NCBI GenBank assembly: GCA_037974665.1
Contig: CM075775.1
Location: 64,598,644-64,662,643 of the forward strand
Origin: Ehretia macrophylla
Lineage: Eukaryota; Streptophyta; Magnoliopsida; Boraginales; Ehretiaceae
Direction of reading: 5' to 3'
DNA: 64,000 nucleotides
The translations under genes and the position numbers were made by a program. This document shows positions 23,830 through 36,292 of the stretch, in pieces (positions within the stretch are counted from its first letter, which is position 1; every line of letters begins with the position of its first letter). The notes below the pieces were generated by a model. The model was not told the DNA's origin and searched no databases. It saw nothing but the letters and a program-made list of their open reading frames with translations.

Positions 23830-23948
23830 GGGTGCGCTCATGCCAGCACTAATGCACCGGATCCCATCAGAACTCCGAAGTTAAGCGTGCTTCGGTGAGA
23901 GTAGTACTAGGATGTGTGATCCCCTGGGAGGTCCTCGTGTTGCACGCC
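23830..23948 (+). rRNA. 5S rRNA copy 33
   Basis: Full length. Changes: A8C, A13G, G64C, C67T, G86T, C91T, A101G, C117G. Confidence 0.93.
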
Positions 23949-24508
23949 CATTTTCAATTTTTTTTTGCTCCGGTTAGGGTTGCCAATAAACATTATCCAC
24001 CACATTTCTATAATCAAATCCCACGGCACCTTGGGGAAGACAACTTCGCTTCACGTAGAGGCTGGGCCAGCAAACCGAGGGCGTAGGGCTTGTGACCAGG
24101 TCTCCTTCGCTCCGGTGCCCATAACTTTTGATCCGTAAGGAGTTACGCGGCGGACAGCATACCGTTGCAAAGCTCTCCGAGAGCTCTATGACGGGGGCAT
24201 CCAGCTTGCTCGCTGTGTCCATTTTTGGGGCCCAAAATCAAATGTTTTCATCAATTTCGGGCCACTTTTCTTATTTAGCTCTATTTTTCAGTCCCGGATC
24301 GTACATCGTGAGCTGTTAAAAGGACGACAACCTTACTCGCTTGACATTAGAGGGCCCTACAACGCGTCGATATCACATTTTGCGAGGATGCTGCATTGTT
24401 GAAGCGGATGGGTTGTCGTTAAGCCCATTGGGCCTTCTAAATGGGCCATCTCTCTAGGCTGGGACTGTGAACCGTTAACACATAAAAGAATTGTGCCCTC
24501 AACATGGC

Positions 24509-24627
24509 GGGTGTGATCATACCAGCACTAATGCACCGGATCCCATAAGAACTCCGAAGTTAAGCGTGCTTGGGCGTGAGTAGTACTAGGATGGGTGACC
24601 CCCTGGGAAGTCCTCGTGTTGTACCCC
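24509..24627 (+). rRNA. 5S rRNA copy 34
   Basis: Full length. Changes: C6T, C39A, A69T, C114T. Confidence 0.95.
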
Positions 24628-25182
24628 CCTTCTCAATTTTTTTTGCTCCGGTTAAGGTTGCCAAGATACTTTATCCACCACATTTCCATTATCGAATCCC
24701 ACGAAACCTTGGGCAAGACAACTTCGCTTCATGTGGAGGCTGGGCCAGCAAACCGAGGGCGGAGGGCTTGTGACTAGGACTCCGTCGCTCCGGGGCCCAG
24801 AACTTCTGGTCCGTCAGGAGTTACGCGACGCACATCATACCGTTGCAAAGCTCTCCGACAGCTCTATGACGGGGGCAGCTAGCTTGCTCGCTATGCCTTT
24901 TGTAGCCCAAAATCGAACGTTTTCATCAGTTTTGGGCCACTTTTCTTTTTTTGCTCTATTTTTCCGTCCCGGATCGTACATCGTGAGCTGTTAAATGGAC
25001 GACAAATTTACTCGCAGGACATTAGAGGGCCCTACAATACGTCGATATCACGTCTTGCGAGGATGCTGCATTGTTGAAGAAGATGGGTTGTCGTTATGCC
25101 CATTGGGCCTTCTGAATGGGCCATCTTTCTAGGTTGGGGCTCTGACTGTTAACACATAAAGGAATTGTGCCCTCAACATGAC

Positions 25183-25301
25183 AGGTGCGATCATACTAGC
25201 ACTAATGCACCGGATCCCATCAGAACTTCGAAGCTAAGCCTGCTTAGGCGAGAGTAGTAGTAGGATGGGTGACCCCCTGGGAAGTGCTCATGTTGTACCC
25301 C
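25183..25301 (+). rRNA. 5S rRNA copy 35
   Basis: Full length with ten changes: G1A, C15T, C46T, T52C, G58C, G64A, C78G, C104G, G108A, C114T. Confidence 0.9.
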
Positions 25302-25850
25302 CCTTTTCAATTTTTTTTGCTGCGGTTAGGGTTGCAAGATACATTATCCACCACTTTTCTAATATCGAATCCCACGGCACCTTGGGCAAGACAACTTCGC
25401 TTCACGTGGAGGCTGGGCCAGCAAACCGAAGGCGTAGGGCTTTGACCAGGTCTACTTCGCTCCGATGCCTATAACTTTTGATCTGTAAGGAGTTAGGCAG
25501 CGCACAACATACCGTTGTAAAGCTCTCCGAGAGTTCTACGACGGGGGCAGCCATCTTGCTCGATGTGCCCCTTTTTGAAGCCCAAAATAGAACGTTTTCA
25601 TCAGTTTCAGGCCACTTTTCTTATTTAGCTCTATTTTTTCCTCCCGGATCGTACGTCATGAGCTGTTAAAAGGACGACAACCTTACTCGCGGGACATTAT
25701 AGGGCCCTACAATGCGTCGATATCACGTGATGCTGCGTTGTTGAAGCAGATGGATTGTAGTTAAGACCATTGGGCCTTCTAAATGGGCCATCTCTCTAGG
25801 CTGGGACTGTGAACCGTTACCACATAAAGGAATTGTGCCATCAACAGGAC

Positions 25851-25969
25851 GGGTGCGATCATACTAGCACTAATGCTCCGGATCCCATCAGAGCTCCGAA
25901 GTTAAGCGTGCTTAGGCGAGAGTAGTACTACGATAGGTGACCCCCTAGGAAGTCCTCGTTTTGCACCCC
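25851..25969 (+). rRNA. 5S rRNA copy 36
   Basis: Full length. Changes: C15T, A27T, A43G, G64A, G81C, G85A, G97A, G110T. G64A and C15T are shared with the preceding copy. Confidence 0.93.
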
Positions 25970-26527
25970 CCTTTTCAATTTTTTTTGCTCCGGTTAGGGT
26001 TGCCAAGATACTTTATCTACCACATTTCTATTATCGAATCCCACGGCACCTTGGGCAAGACAACTTCGCTTCATGTGGAGGCTGGGCCAGCAAACCGAGG
26101 GCGTAGGGCTTGTGCCCAGGTCTTCGTCGCTCCGGTGCCCATAACTTTTGATCCGTAAGGAGTTACGCGGCACACAGCATACCGTTGCAAAGCTCTCTGA
26201 GAGCTCTACTACAGGGGCAGCTAGCTTGCTCGCTATGCCATTTGTGGAGCCCAAAATCGAACGTTTTCATTAGTTTCGAGCCACTTTTCTGTTTTTTCTC
26301 TGTTTTTCCCTCCCGGATCGTACGTCGTGAGCTGTTAAAAGGATGACAACCTTTCTCGCGGGATATTAGAGGGCCCTACAACACGTCGATGCCACGTCTT
26401 GTGAGGATGTTGCGTTGTTGAAGCGGATGGGTTGTCGTTAAGCCCATTGGGCCTTCTGAATGGGCCATCTCTCTACGCTAGGACTGTGAACCATTAACAC
26501 ATAAAGGAATTGTGCCCTCAACATGAC

Positions 26528-26646
26528 GGGTACGATCATACCAGCACTGATTCACCGGATCCCTTCAGAACTCCGAAGTTAAGCGTACTTGGGCGAGAGT
26601 AGTACTAGGATGGGTGACCCCCTGGGAAGTCCTCTTGTTGCACCCC
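26528..26646 (+). rRNA. 5S rRNA copy 37
   Basis: Full length. Changes: G5A, A22G, G25T, A37T, G60A, G108T. Confidence 0.94.
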
Positions 26647-27202
26647 CCTTTTCAATTTTTTTTGCTCCGGTTAGGATTGCCTAGATACTTTATCCACCAC
26701 ATTTCTATTATCGAATCCCACAACACCTTGGGCAAGACAACTTCGCTTCACGTGGAGGCTGGGCCAGCAAACCGAGGGCGTAGGGCTTATGACTAGGTCT
26801 CCGTCACTCCGGTGCCCATAACTTTTGATCCGTAAGGAGTTACGCGACGCACAGCATACCGTTGCAAAGCTCTCCGAGAGCTCTACGACGGGGGCAGCTA
26901 GCTTGCTCGCTGTGCCTTTTGGAGCCCAAAATTTAATGTTTTCATCAGTTTTGGGCCACTTTTCTATTTTTGCTCTGTTTTTCCGTCTCGGATCGTACGT
27001 CGTGAGTTGTTAAAAGGATGACAATTTTTCTCGGAGCATATTAGAGGGCCCTACAACGCGTCAATATCACGTATTGCCAGGATGCTGCATTGTTGAAGCA
27101 GATGGGTTGTCATTAAGCCCATTGGGCCTTCTTAATGGGCCTTCTATCTAGGCTGGGACTGTGAACTGTTAACACATAAAGGAATTGTGCCCTCCACATG
27201 AC

Positions 27203-27321
27203 GGGTGTGATCATACCAGCACAAATGCACCGGATCCAATTAGAACTCCGCAGTTAAGCGTGCTTGGGCGAGAGTAGTACTAGGATGGGTGACCCCCTGG
27301 GAAGTCCTCGTGTTGCACCCC
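27203..27321 (+). rRNA. 5S rRNA copy 38
   Basis: Full length. Changes: C6T, T21A, C36A, C39T, A49C. Positions 50-119 equal the consensus. Confidence 0.95.
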
Positions 27322-27879
27322 TCTTTTCAATTTTTTTTGCCCCGATTAGGCTTTTCAAGATGTTTTATCCACCACATTTCTGTTATCGAATCCCACGGCA
27401 CCTTGGGCAAGACAACTTCGCTTCTTGTGGAGGTTGGGCCAACAAACCGAGGGCGTAGGGATTTGACCAGGTCTACTTCGCTCTAGTGCCCATAACTTTT
27501 GATCCGTAAGGAGTGAGGCGGCGCACAGCATACCGTTGCAAAGCTCTACGAGAGCTCTACAACGGGGGCAACCATCTTGCTCCTTGTGCCCCTTTTTGAT
27601 GCCTAAAATCGAACGTTTTCATCAGTTTCGGGCCACTTTTCTAATTTAGCCCTGTTTTTCCATCCCGGATCGTACGTCGTGAGCTGTTAAAAGGACGATA
27701 ACCTTACTCGCAAGACAATAGAGGGCCCTACAATGCGTCGATATCACGTCTTGCGAGGATGCTGCGTTGTTGAAGTAGATGGGTTGTCGTTAAGCCCATT
27801 GGGCCTTCAGAATGGGCCATCTCTCTAGGCTAGGACTGTGAACCATTAACACATAAAGGAATTGTGCCCTCAACATGAC

Positions 27880-27998
27880 GGGTACGATCATACCAGCACT
27901 AATGCACCGGATCCCATCAGAACTCCGAAGTTAAGCATGCTTGGGCGAGAGTAGTACTACGATGGGTGACCCCCTGGGAAGTCCTCGTGCTGCACCCC
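27880..27998 (+). rRNA. 5S rRNA copy 39
   Basis: Full length. Changes: G5A, G58A, G81C, T111C. Confidence 0.95.
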
Positions 27999-28556
27999 CC
28001 TTTTCACTTTTTCTTTCTCAGATTAGGGTTGCCAAGATACTTTATCCACCACATTTCTATTATCGAATCCCACGGCACCTTGGGCAAAACAACTTCGCTT
28101 CATGTGGAGGTTGGGCTAGCAAACCGAGGGCGTAGGGCTTCTGACCAGGTCTCCGTCGCTCCAGTGCCCATAACTTTTGATCCGTAAGGAGTTACGCGGC
28201 GCACAGCATACCGTTGCAAAGCTCTCCGAGAGCTCTACTACGGGGGTAGCTAGCTTGCTCGCTATGCCCTTTTTGGAGCCCAAAATCGAACGTTTTCATC
28301 AGTTTCGGGACACTTTTCAATTTTTGCTTTGTTTTTCCATCCCGGATCGTACGTCGTGAGCTGTTAAGAGGATGACAACCTTTCTCGTGGGACATTAGAG
28401 GGCCCTACAATGCGTCGATATCATATATTGCCGGGATGCTGCATTGTTGAAGTAAATGGTTTGTCGTTAAGCCCATTGGGCCTTCTGAATGGGCCATCTC
28501 TCTACGCTGGGACTGTGAACCGGTAACACATAAAGGAATTGTGCCCTCAACATGAC

Positions 28557-28675
28557 GGGTGCGATCATTCCAGCACTAATTCACCAGATCCCATCAGAAC
28601 TCCGAAGTTAACCGTGCTTGGGCGAGAGTAGTACTAGGATAGGTGACCCCCTAGGAAGTCCTCGTGTTGCACCCC
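28557..28675 (+). rRNA. 5S rRNA copy 40
   Basis: Full length. Changes: A13T, G25T, G30A, G56C, G85A, G97A. Confidence 0.94.
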
Positions 28676-29235
28676 ACTTTTCAATTATTTTTGCTCCGGT
28701 TAGGGTTGCCAAGAAACTTTATCCACCACATTTCTATTATTGAATCCCATGGTACCTTGGGCAAGACAACTTTGTTTCACGTGGAGGCTGGGCCAGCAAA
28801 CTGAGGGCGTAGGGCTTGTGACCAAGTCTACTATGCTCCGATGCCCATAACTTTTGATCCGTAAGGAGTTAGTCGGCGCACAACATACCGTTGCAAAGCT
28901 CTTTGAGAGCTCTACGACGGGGGCAGCTAGCTTGCTCGTTATGCCTCTTTTTGGAGCCCAAAATCAAACGTTTTTCATCAGTTTCGGGCCACTTTTCTTA
29001 TTTAGCTCTGTTTTTCCGTCTCGAATCGTACGTCGTGAGCTGTTAAAAGGACGACAACCTTACTCGCAGGACATTAGAAGGCCCTACAATGCGTCGATAT
29101 CACGTCTTGCGAGGATGCTGCGTTGTTGAAGCAGATGGGTTGTCGTTAAGCCCATTGGGCCTTCTGAATGGGCCATCTCTCTAGGTTGGGACTGTGAACC
29201 GTTAACACATCAAGGAATTGTGCCCTCAACGTGAC

Positions 29236-29354
29236 GGGTGCGATCATACCAGCACTAATGCACCGGATTCCATCAGAAGTCCGAAGTTAAGCATGCTTGG
29301 GCGAGAGTAGTACTAGGATGGGTGACCCCCTGGGATGTCCTCGTGTTGAACCCC
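29236..29354 (+). rRNA. 5S rRNA copy 41
   Basis: Full length. Changes: C34T, C44G, G58A, A101T, C114A. Last gene before the LARD-like insertion. Confidence 0.94.
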
Positions 29355-29668
29355 CCTTTTCAATTTTTTTTGCTCCGGTTAGGGTTGCCAAGATACTTTA
29401 TCCACCACATTTCTATTATCGAATCCCATGGAACCTTGGGCAAGACAACTTCGCTTCACGTGGAGGCTGGGCTAGCAAATCTAGGGCGTAGGGCTTGTGA
29501 CCAAGTCTACTACGCTCCGGTGCCCATAACTTTTGAGCCGTAAGGAGTTAGGCGGCGCACAGTATACCGTTGCAAAGCTCCCCGAGAGCTCTACGACGGG
29601 GGCAGCCAGCTTGCTCGCTGTGCCCATTTTTGGAGCCCAAAATCAAACGTTTTCATCAGTTTTGGGCC

Positions 29669-29673
29669 ATTTT
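29669..29673. repeat. Target-site duplication of the LARD-like element (left, degenerate)
   Basis: ATTTT here against ACCTT at 39972-39976. The uninterrupted spacer reads ACTTT at this place, so each copy differs from the original by one transition. Confidence 0.7.
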
Positions 29674-32458
29674 TGTCACGCCCCAACTCGACCTATAGAG
29701 GTTAGACTAGGGTGTGATCTAAACTTTCATATCAGTTCACGTACTTAATCATTCATTAAGGTTTAACGCTTAACGTTAGCCTAGAAGTCTAAATTTTTTC
29801 AGAAAATCGGCAGCATAACGGCTGTAATTCGCTCCTTAGTTTGACCTAATTTCTAAACGCCTCAATTATTCCAATCATTAATCCAATTCCATTAAGGACT
29901 CCTATTTTGTCACCAACCGATTTGCCTACTAGTTTATCTTGAAAGTCTCGTTTGGTTAATAAGCCTAACATGATAACTATGTCCTGTTTATTTGTCAATT
30001 TCCTATCATGCAAGTACCAATTATTCTTTAGCTTGTGCATGATCACTAGGTGAGATTAAGTAGAGTTACATTATTTACTTCTTCACCTAGCGGTTCAAAT
30101 GCCTACGATAACTACTAATTAAATGACGAAAGTAAACAACCAAATAAAGAGTTCGTCCGGCTACAATCAGTACAAGCCAAAATTAGACCCAAATTACAAC
30201 GGGGTCATTTACATCAATAAAATGAACAGTTTGCAATCAAACACAATATCCACATAGCAACCACTTTCAGGCAAAGCACAAAAGCACGTAGTCACTCCAA
30301 GGAATCATCAACAAGCACATTTACTTCGGGTACTTGTTCCAAATCTGCTGCACCTGTGACAAAAAAGAGGGTGAGTCCTTATGAACTCAACGAGGGGGAA
30401 CGAGAAATAGGTTTTGAAACTCATTTTCCGGTTCAACTTATGAAAAATCCTTTTTGCAAGCATGAATATGTCACAAGTACATAATGTAATGTAAAGTAAA
30501 GGAACACAATTACCAGTCTTTCCTCCCCGAGGTCCTCTAGGAACCAAGTGAGAGTACTTATACATATAGAAAAAGGATACGGTGAGCTTTTGCTCACAGT
30601 TGTTGCGGCCGACTTCAAATCATCCACTTAACACGCCAAGTAGGTGTACTCCGGATGTACCCCGAAATCCTACGACCCATCTCTCTGAGGAAGTCCAGCC
30701 CCCAAGCGAGAGAGGGAATTGGACCATGGTAGTCACGGTTGCACCGGCAAGCCCGATGCTGCCCGGTATGCGTGAACGCTACCATGCCAGAATGAAAGGT
30801 TGCAACCTTGTATGCAATGCACATTTATGACATTTAATATATCACATTAGGAGGAAAACAAAGTAGGTTGCCTCCGGACAGTCATAAGATTGCACATTGA
30901 CAAGTAAGTAAGCGAGGCACGATAAGACAAGTAATTTCACTTGAAAGGCATATGAAGTTATATGACCATTAAACGGGCAGCCATGTAACGCACGTAAGAC
31001 AAGTCATATAACTCATTACAACGTCCACGTAATCAAATAATAAGATTATTCAACATGCAACAACATATATGTGGGCTCAAATGCAAGAAAGGCCTATTTG
31101 TCAACATGCAACGATCAAAATCACATTTAGGGCTATAAGGCAACTACAGGCAGCCTACTAAACATATAATTACACTCAATATTCAAAGGATCAACACTTA
31201 GCAAGTTCGCCTAGTCACTAGGGTTTCCATTTCGTGATTACCCATGCAATTAAGCTCCAAGTCAGCTCAAAATCAATCTCAAGCCAAGCATCAATTAATC
31301 CAAACATCCCCAAGTACTCAAAACAGTCCACACAACATCCCAATGCCACAATCCAAAGCAATTAATACCACAAGAGAAGTTACAACAAATTTCTAAGCAT
31401 ATAACTAAGTGATACCCTCACTGCGATAGGCTGTTTTCTCACAATCATTGAGTAAGGAAAAAAATCTCCAATTCAAGTAAAAAATATGTCAAATTAAAGC
31501 TTAAGAAGTGAAATAAAATCAAAAACAAACATTGCATCATTTGGAGTTCGAGATCAATAGTTATAGACAAAACAGTGGGATTGCACAAAACTGTCCAGAT
31601 TTGCACACATTTCAATAATTGTCGTTTTTGAGGGCCTTCAGGTCTGATTTAGCCTTAGTACATTTCTGACAAAAATGTCCAGGACTGGAAAATCTAGAAG
31701 TATACCAAATTTCATACATTTTAGACATCATTTACTAAGTCAAAACTGGTTCGTTCCACAAGGTCAGTGCATCTGCCAAAACCTGCTTCATTTTTCCCAG
31801 ACTTCCAAATTTGGACACATTTTGAGGACCCTAGAATCAAAATTGTCCTTGGCCTATTTCTTCCAAAAATGTTCAAAACTGGAAAAAATAGTTACCTACC
31901 AATTTTCATATATTTTCAACCTCATTTTCCTAGCCAAACTCACCTCGTAACAACAAGACAGAGAGCTGTCATCCAACCCGATTTCATCTATCATCATCTT
32001 CAAGCCAAAATCTTGCCATGCATGGTTGTAAAAGCTTATGGACACACAAATAACTCAAGTACAGAAGCAAAGACATACATTTAAGAGCATGCATGTGGAT
32101 TTTTGAAGGATTTTCAAAAGGTTTTAGCCCTCACCTTAGCAAATCAACAAGAAGATGCACAAAACTTGTTGAAGCACAAATTTCTTCTTCTTCCTTGCTT
32201 AGCCGAGATTCCAACTTGATTTTCTCTATTTTTCCTAGATTAGTGACCAAGCTCTTAGTACATGCATGTGGTTAGAACAAGAAGAAAAGAAATGGAAGCC
32301 AAGAAACTTACCTAGGCCGAAAATGGTGAGTCAAAAGCTTGCATGTGAGTTTTCTTGCAACCTAGCTAGCTTGGTTGAGTTCCTTTGCTTGTGGCTTGTC
32401 TTGATTAACCATATGATGATGAAGATGTGCTAAGATGTGAAGAGATTCAGCCAAGGCC

Positions 32459-32512
32459 GAGAGAGAGAGAGAAGAATGAGAGGGAGAGAGAAAAGTGTGA
32501 GGAAAAATGAGA
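32459..32512 (+). repeat. GA-rich microsatellite in LTR
   Basis: Purine-only stretch dominated by GA dinucleotides. The equivalent in the other LTR is at about 39055-39110. Confidence 0.85.
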
Positions 32513-32959
32513 GAAATGACAAAGATTGAAGCTTTTGCACTTCTTCATGCAAGTGATCGGCCTTGGGCTTCTAAAATTCCTGATTTTTGTGTCTTCAAGA
32601 GCATATTTGAAATTCCTAGTATGGGCAAAGAAGAGTTGGTCGAGTATGGTGGAGATTTGAGGAGGTTTTGAGCAATTTTTTTATGCATTTGTGTCATAGG
32701 ATTGTCATATGTTGTCTAGAATCAATTTGAATTGATTAAGCATGCAAAAACACCACTTAGTGGTCGGCCAAAGGCTAATAAAAATGCTGAATTTTGTCAA
32801 CTTTTGATCATTATTTAATTATGTCTTGAAAGTGCAAAAAGAATAAGAAATGTCTAGCTTTTTGTGAGATTTTGTCTTCTAGTGGGTTGAATTAGTAATT
32901 TAATAATAGTTGGTGGATTTTGTAGGATTACTCAATGACCTAGTGCTTTGTGCAAGATG

Positions 32960-33390
32960 CTTTCTTGATTAGCGTGAGGGCACGCTTTCCTAGGTCTAGG
33001 GCACGCGCTACGAGGTAGGAAACGAACTACGAGACGAATGCACGTTTTTCTAGTAAATGCACACAACCTTAAATGGATGCGCGTAATTCAATGCATGGCA
33101 CACAAAATGAACACAATTCTTAAACCTAGGTCAAGGCACGCAAATCTAGATTTGGACACACGAAATGAGGTATCACACGCAAAACGAGGTCTCGCACGTA
33201 ATTCAAGATAACAAGACACGTATATCTAGGTATGCGGTACATCGAGGATTAGGGCACACAATTCTAAGTCAAGGCACGTATGACGAAGCATGCACGAAAA
33301 CCAAGACAGGGCACACAATCCAAGATCAGTCATATAATTCTAGGTCTAAGGCACATAAATCGAGGTAACATACGTTATTCGGGGTCGGGC
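32960..33390 (-). repeat. Degenerate short repeats at the LTR 5' end
   Basis: About 430 bp built from irregularly spaced variants of a 20-25-base motif with GGCACAC/GGCACG followed by AATCTAGGT-like sequence. It is mirrored at about 39560-39955 in the other LTR. On the element's own strand this is the first part of the LTR (U3), where enhancer repeats are common. The regulatory role is inferred. Confidence 0.55.
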
Positions 33391-33396
33391 CTCACA

Positions 33397-33410
33397 TCCT
33401 CCCCTCCTTT
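33397..33410 (-). other. Polypurine tract of the LARD-like element
   Basis: On the minus strand it reads AAAGGAGGGGAGGA and directly abuts the TG of the downstream LTR. This is the expected position and composition of the plus-strand primer site used in reverse transcription. Confidence 0.88.
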
Positions 33411-36267
33411 AAAGAATTTCATCCCGAAATTCATTCTTGCCTATTGAGGTCATTTAGACAGATTCTGACCCTTGTTATTCTTCCTACTCTAGTTCGTCCC
33501 GTGTTTGGTGATCTCTTAGCACAACCAATTCATTTCCTATGTTTATCCAATCATTTAGTTCGGTGTGACCTCTACATTTACAGTTCTTTCATTTGAATGA
33601 CTCTATTCTTCATTTGATCTTAAGGTCAAGTTCATTAACTAAGGTTAGAGTCTTGAAACATAGTCATCAAAGTTGCATCGGTATTCTAACAATAGAACTA
33701 TAACTCCAAAATCATGACTCATGTTGTATCAATCTCGCATTCATACCTCAAAAGGAATATCACAATAATACTGCGATCTTATGGTTACATACACTAATTT
33801 CAAGATGATAGGTCTATATCAGATTTACATATTCTATCAACTAGCTTCAAAATTGTTAACACCTAGGACATACACATGTTATGGCTCGTTTCCACAATAC
33901 GACTCTATTTTCAGGAAGAACTCACCAAACAAACTAATCCATCTCAAATCGTCATCTATCGATGGTATCATAGCCCTTCTTATCTCGTAGGTACATTAGA
34001 TTAGCAAATCTTCTAATGAATAGTCTCCCAATTACAGGCTCCTATTCACTAACATCCTTTCCCAGCTTCGTTAACCTTCACGTTCGTAATCAAGGAAAAA
34101 GACAGTTGAGATTCATTAAACTCGAATTCTAAGGTTTATTAAGTATCACCAACAAATTGCCATCGAAATTGCATGGGTAAACTAATCATGTAGCACTAGT
34201 TCAACTTTTCAAGTAAGCTTCATCAGCTTGTGATCCACAATTTATTTCCTTATTCAATTGTCTATTTTCAAGTCACAAGGCTTCAGAATTTCTTTAATCT
34301 TAACCAAGACTCCTAAGGCGAATAGTTTCAATCTCAAATGAATTTCACTCACCTCAATCCAAGGTTACGTCATACTTAAGAAGATAATGGTCCTACTCAC
34401 TTAGCGACCTAGTCATTCCTTCGAACACTTAATGCCCGCCAATATATCTTCAACATTAATGTTACTAAGCTAGGGCCATAGCCATGTAAGTGATATCAAT
34501 GCTCCACTAGGTTATCGGCCAAACAACAATAATCCTAGGACTATAAATGGGTACCGAAATGACCAAGCTTATAAAATACTTACGCGAGATAACTTCAAGG
34601 TTGTATCAATATAAGAATTATGACCACGAGGCATCCTTCAACATAACCTAATAGAACTTCAAAAGTAACCAACCACTTATTTAACTATCACTACAAGATT
34701 CACCCCTCTTATTCAACGACCACAATTCGAAGTCTACCAATCGCTAGTTTCTAGATGTGAAATGGTGCACATAGATACGGTGGTCTAACAATAGTCTCTT
34801 GGGTCATTGTGACTCTAATTCATCTCTATCTTAACTCTATGAAATCTTACTCTTCTCATTTACATGTTCAACTAGCTAAGAGCATCAAGACTCATTGACC
34901 TTAGGTCCTAGGGTTCACCATGAATCATCATGCATACTCACTATTAGCTATTTAGGATTTCTAATCAGACCCTAACGACTCTACTTTGTAACCGAATGCT
35001 TTAATCTCATTTCCATGGTTTATGTATTAGGTCCATCGGTAATACTTAGGGATATATGCTTCCTAATATCCTTTAGGGTATCCAAATAACGAGTGTATAG
35101 AATGACTTACTTTGCATAATCACAACTAAATCCGAGGGGCAACAATTTGATACCATATTTCTTAATATCACCAATATCCAACTTAGGACCTTAGCAACAT
35201 TAGTCATCTAATACATAATTCAATACCTTACACTCTTATTCGACCTTACATTTAGGTGTAGTCTTCCAAACACGAATTCTAGTTACGCGAATTCCTCGAT
35301 TCCAACATCCCCATATCTTGTTATACTAAGATTTATCAACCTTGTTAAACTTAGTCTCCAGAGTTGCCTACATGTCTTAGGGTTATCCATTGTTAAGTTA
35401 CTTAAACACACTATTCATGCCTTAATAATCTAACCCCTATCGTCAATTTCCACGAATTCATCTCTTAATTTCTAGGTCACGATCTTACCATTGAGTGAAC
35501 TTGAAACTCATTAATACACACCTTATTAGGTTCAACAATGCTTAATTCCTATCAAGTAAGGATTCAATCATATAAATAGTCTATTATACCATTTTAAGAT
35601 GTAAGAATTTGATTCAAAAGCAACTCCTAAGTCAAACTTCCATTATAAGTATATGAATATATATATATACTACTCCACATGTCCAATAGTATATTCTTAT
35701 ATCTAAGGAAAGTTGTATGTCCTTAACATTTATTCTTGAACCACAATTAGAAGAACGGTTTAACAGAATCAAGAACTTTATAGCTATAAAATTGATAACT
35801 TAATCATAGGTATGAGTGTTCCAAAGATAAGGGGATAACTTTACCTCAACATTTATACATGTGCTACGCATTTTATTTATGCATATCCAATAATACATAC
35901 GATCCATCGAGTACCTGTGAAGATGCGAGAAATCTCTAACCGAGCCTTTTCAGTTCGTCCTGTACAAATTCACTTCCCTGAAAGTCCTAATCCTAACTAT
36001 CTATGTGTATAAACAGTCATTCACGGTTATATAACATGCACATGTATCAAGGAAGGAGTATAAAAGCATGCATGCATCATTGAGAACGTGTCAGTGTGCA
36101 TGATACAGAGTACATATGGTCCACAAAGGCACATAATATTCGATACTTAAATCAATTAAAGCACATTAGCACATATTAACACATACAAACAAGACATCAT
36201 AATTACTTTAGGGCTTCTACCTACGGTCCGAGAGTTGAACCCGACTAATGCCTAGTTAGTAAAATAA

Positions 36268-36279
36268 GCTCTGATACCA
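36268..36279 (-). other. Primer-binding site (initiator tRNA-Met)
   Basis: On the minus strand it reads TGGTATCAGAGC, the standard 12-base complement of the initiator methionine tRNA 3' end used by most plant LTR retrotransposons. It lies 13 bases inside the LTR edge at 36293. This fixes the element's orientation. Confidence 0.92.
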
Positions 36280-36292
36280 TTCTAATATAAGG

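Larger units (their letters stand above)
22772..29673 (+). repeat. 5S rDNA tandem array, segment 2
   Basis: Ten full-length 5S copies at 675-679-bp spacing, except one 668-bp unit that has a small deletion near 25726. It begins with the right copy of the 5-bp duplication GTTAA and resumes the spacer at the base where segment 1 stopped. It ends inside a spacer at the LARD-like insertion, 438 bp after the start of its last gene. Its first gene, next to the solo LTR, is the most mutated full-length copy in the window. Confidence 0.97.
29674..33396 (-). repeat. Downstream (3') LTR of the LARD-like element
   Basis: 3723 bp. It aligns over its whole length with 36293-39971. Differences include a longer stretch near 31610-31650 and lack of a roughly 15-base stretch present at 38421-38440 in the other copy. 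It contains a purine-rich GA stretch (32459-32512) and, at 32960-33390, a run of degenerate short repeats with GGCACAC or GGCACG motifs. A short frame at 30582-30830 also exists in the other LTR, but no family is recognisable. Confidence 0.9.
33397..36292 (-). other. Non-coding interior of the LARD-like element
   Basis: 2896 bp of AT-rich sequence, not 5S-related. The longest frame is 69 codons on either strand, and I see no retroviral motif such as a zinc knuckle or a D-D polymerase signature. It has a short TA repeat at about 35656-35667. Only the two priming sites at its ends are functional features I can name. Confidence 0.8.

Noticed and set aside
30582..30830. Frame of 82 codons kept in both LTRs (also 37204-37452)
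   Set aside because: Both LTRs derive from one sequence at insertion, so preservation is expected without selection. It overlaps the conserved LTR block, which better explains the similarity.
33397..36292. Possible gag or pol remnant in the LARD-like interior
   Set aside because: All frames are 69 codons or less on both strands and I see no zinc-knuckle, protease, reverse transcriptase or integrase signature.
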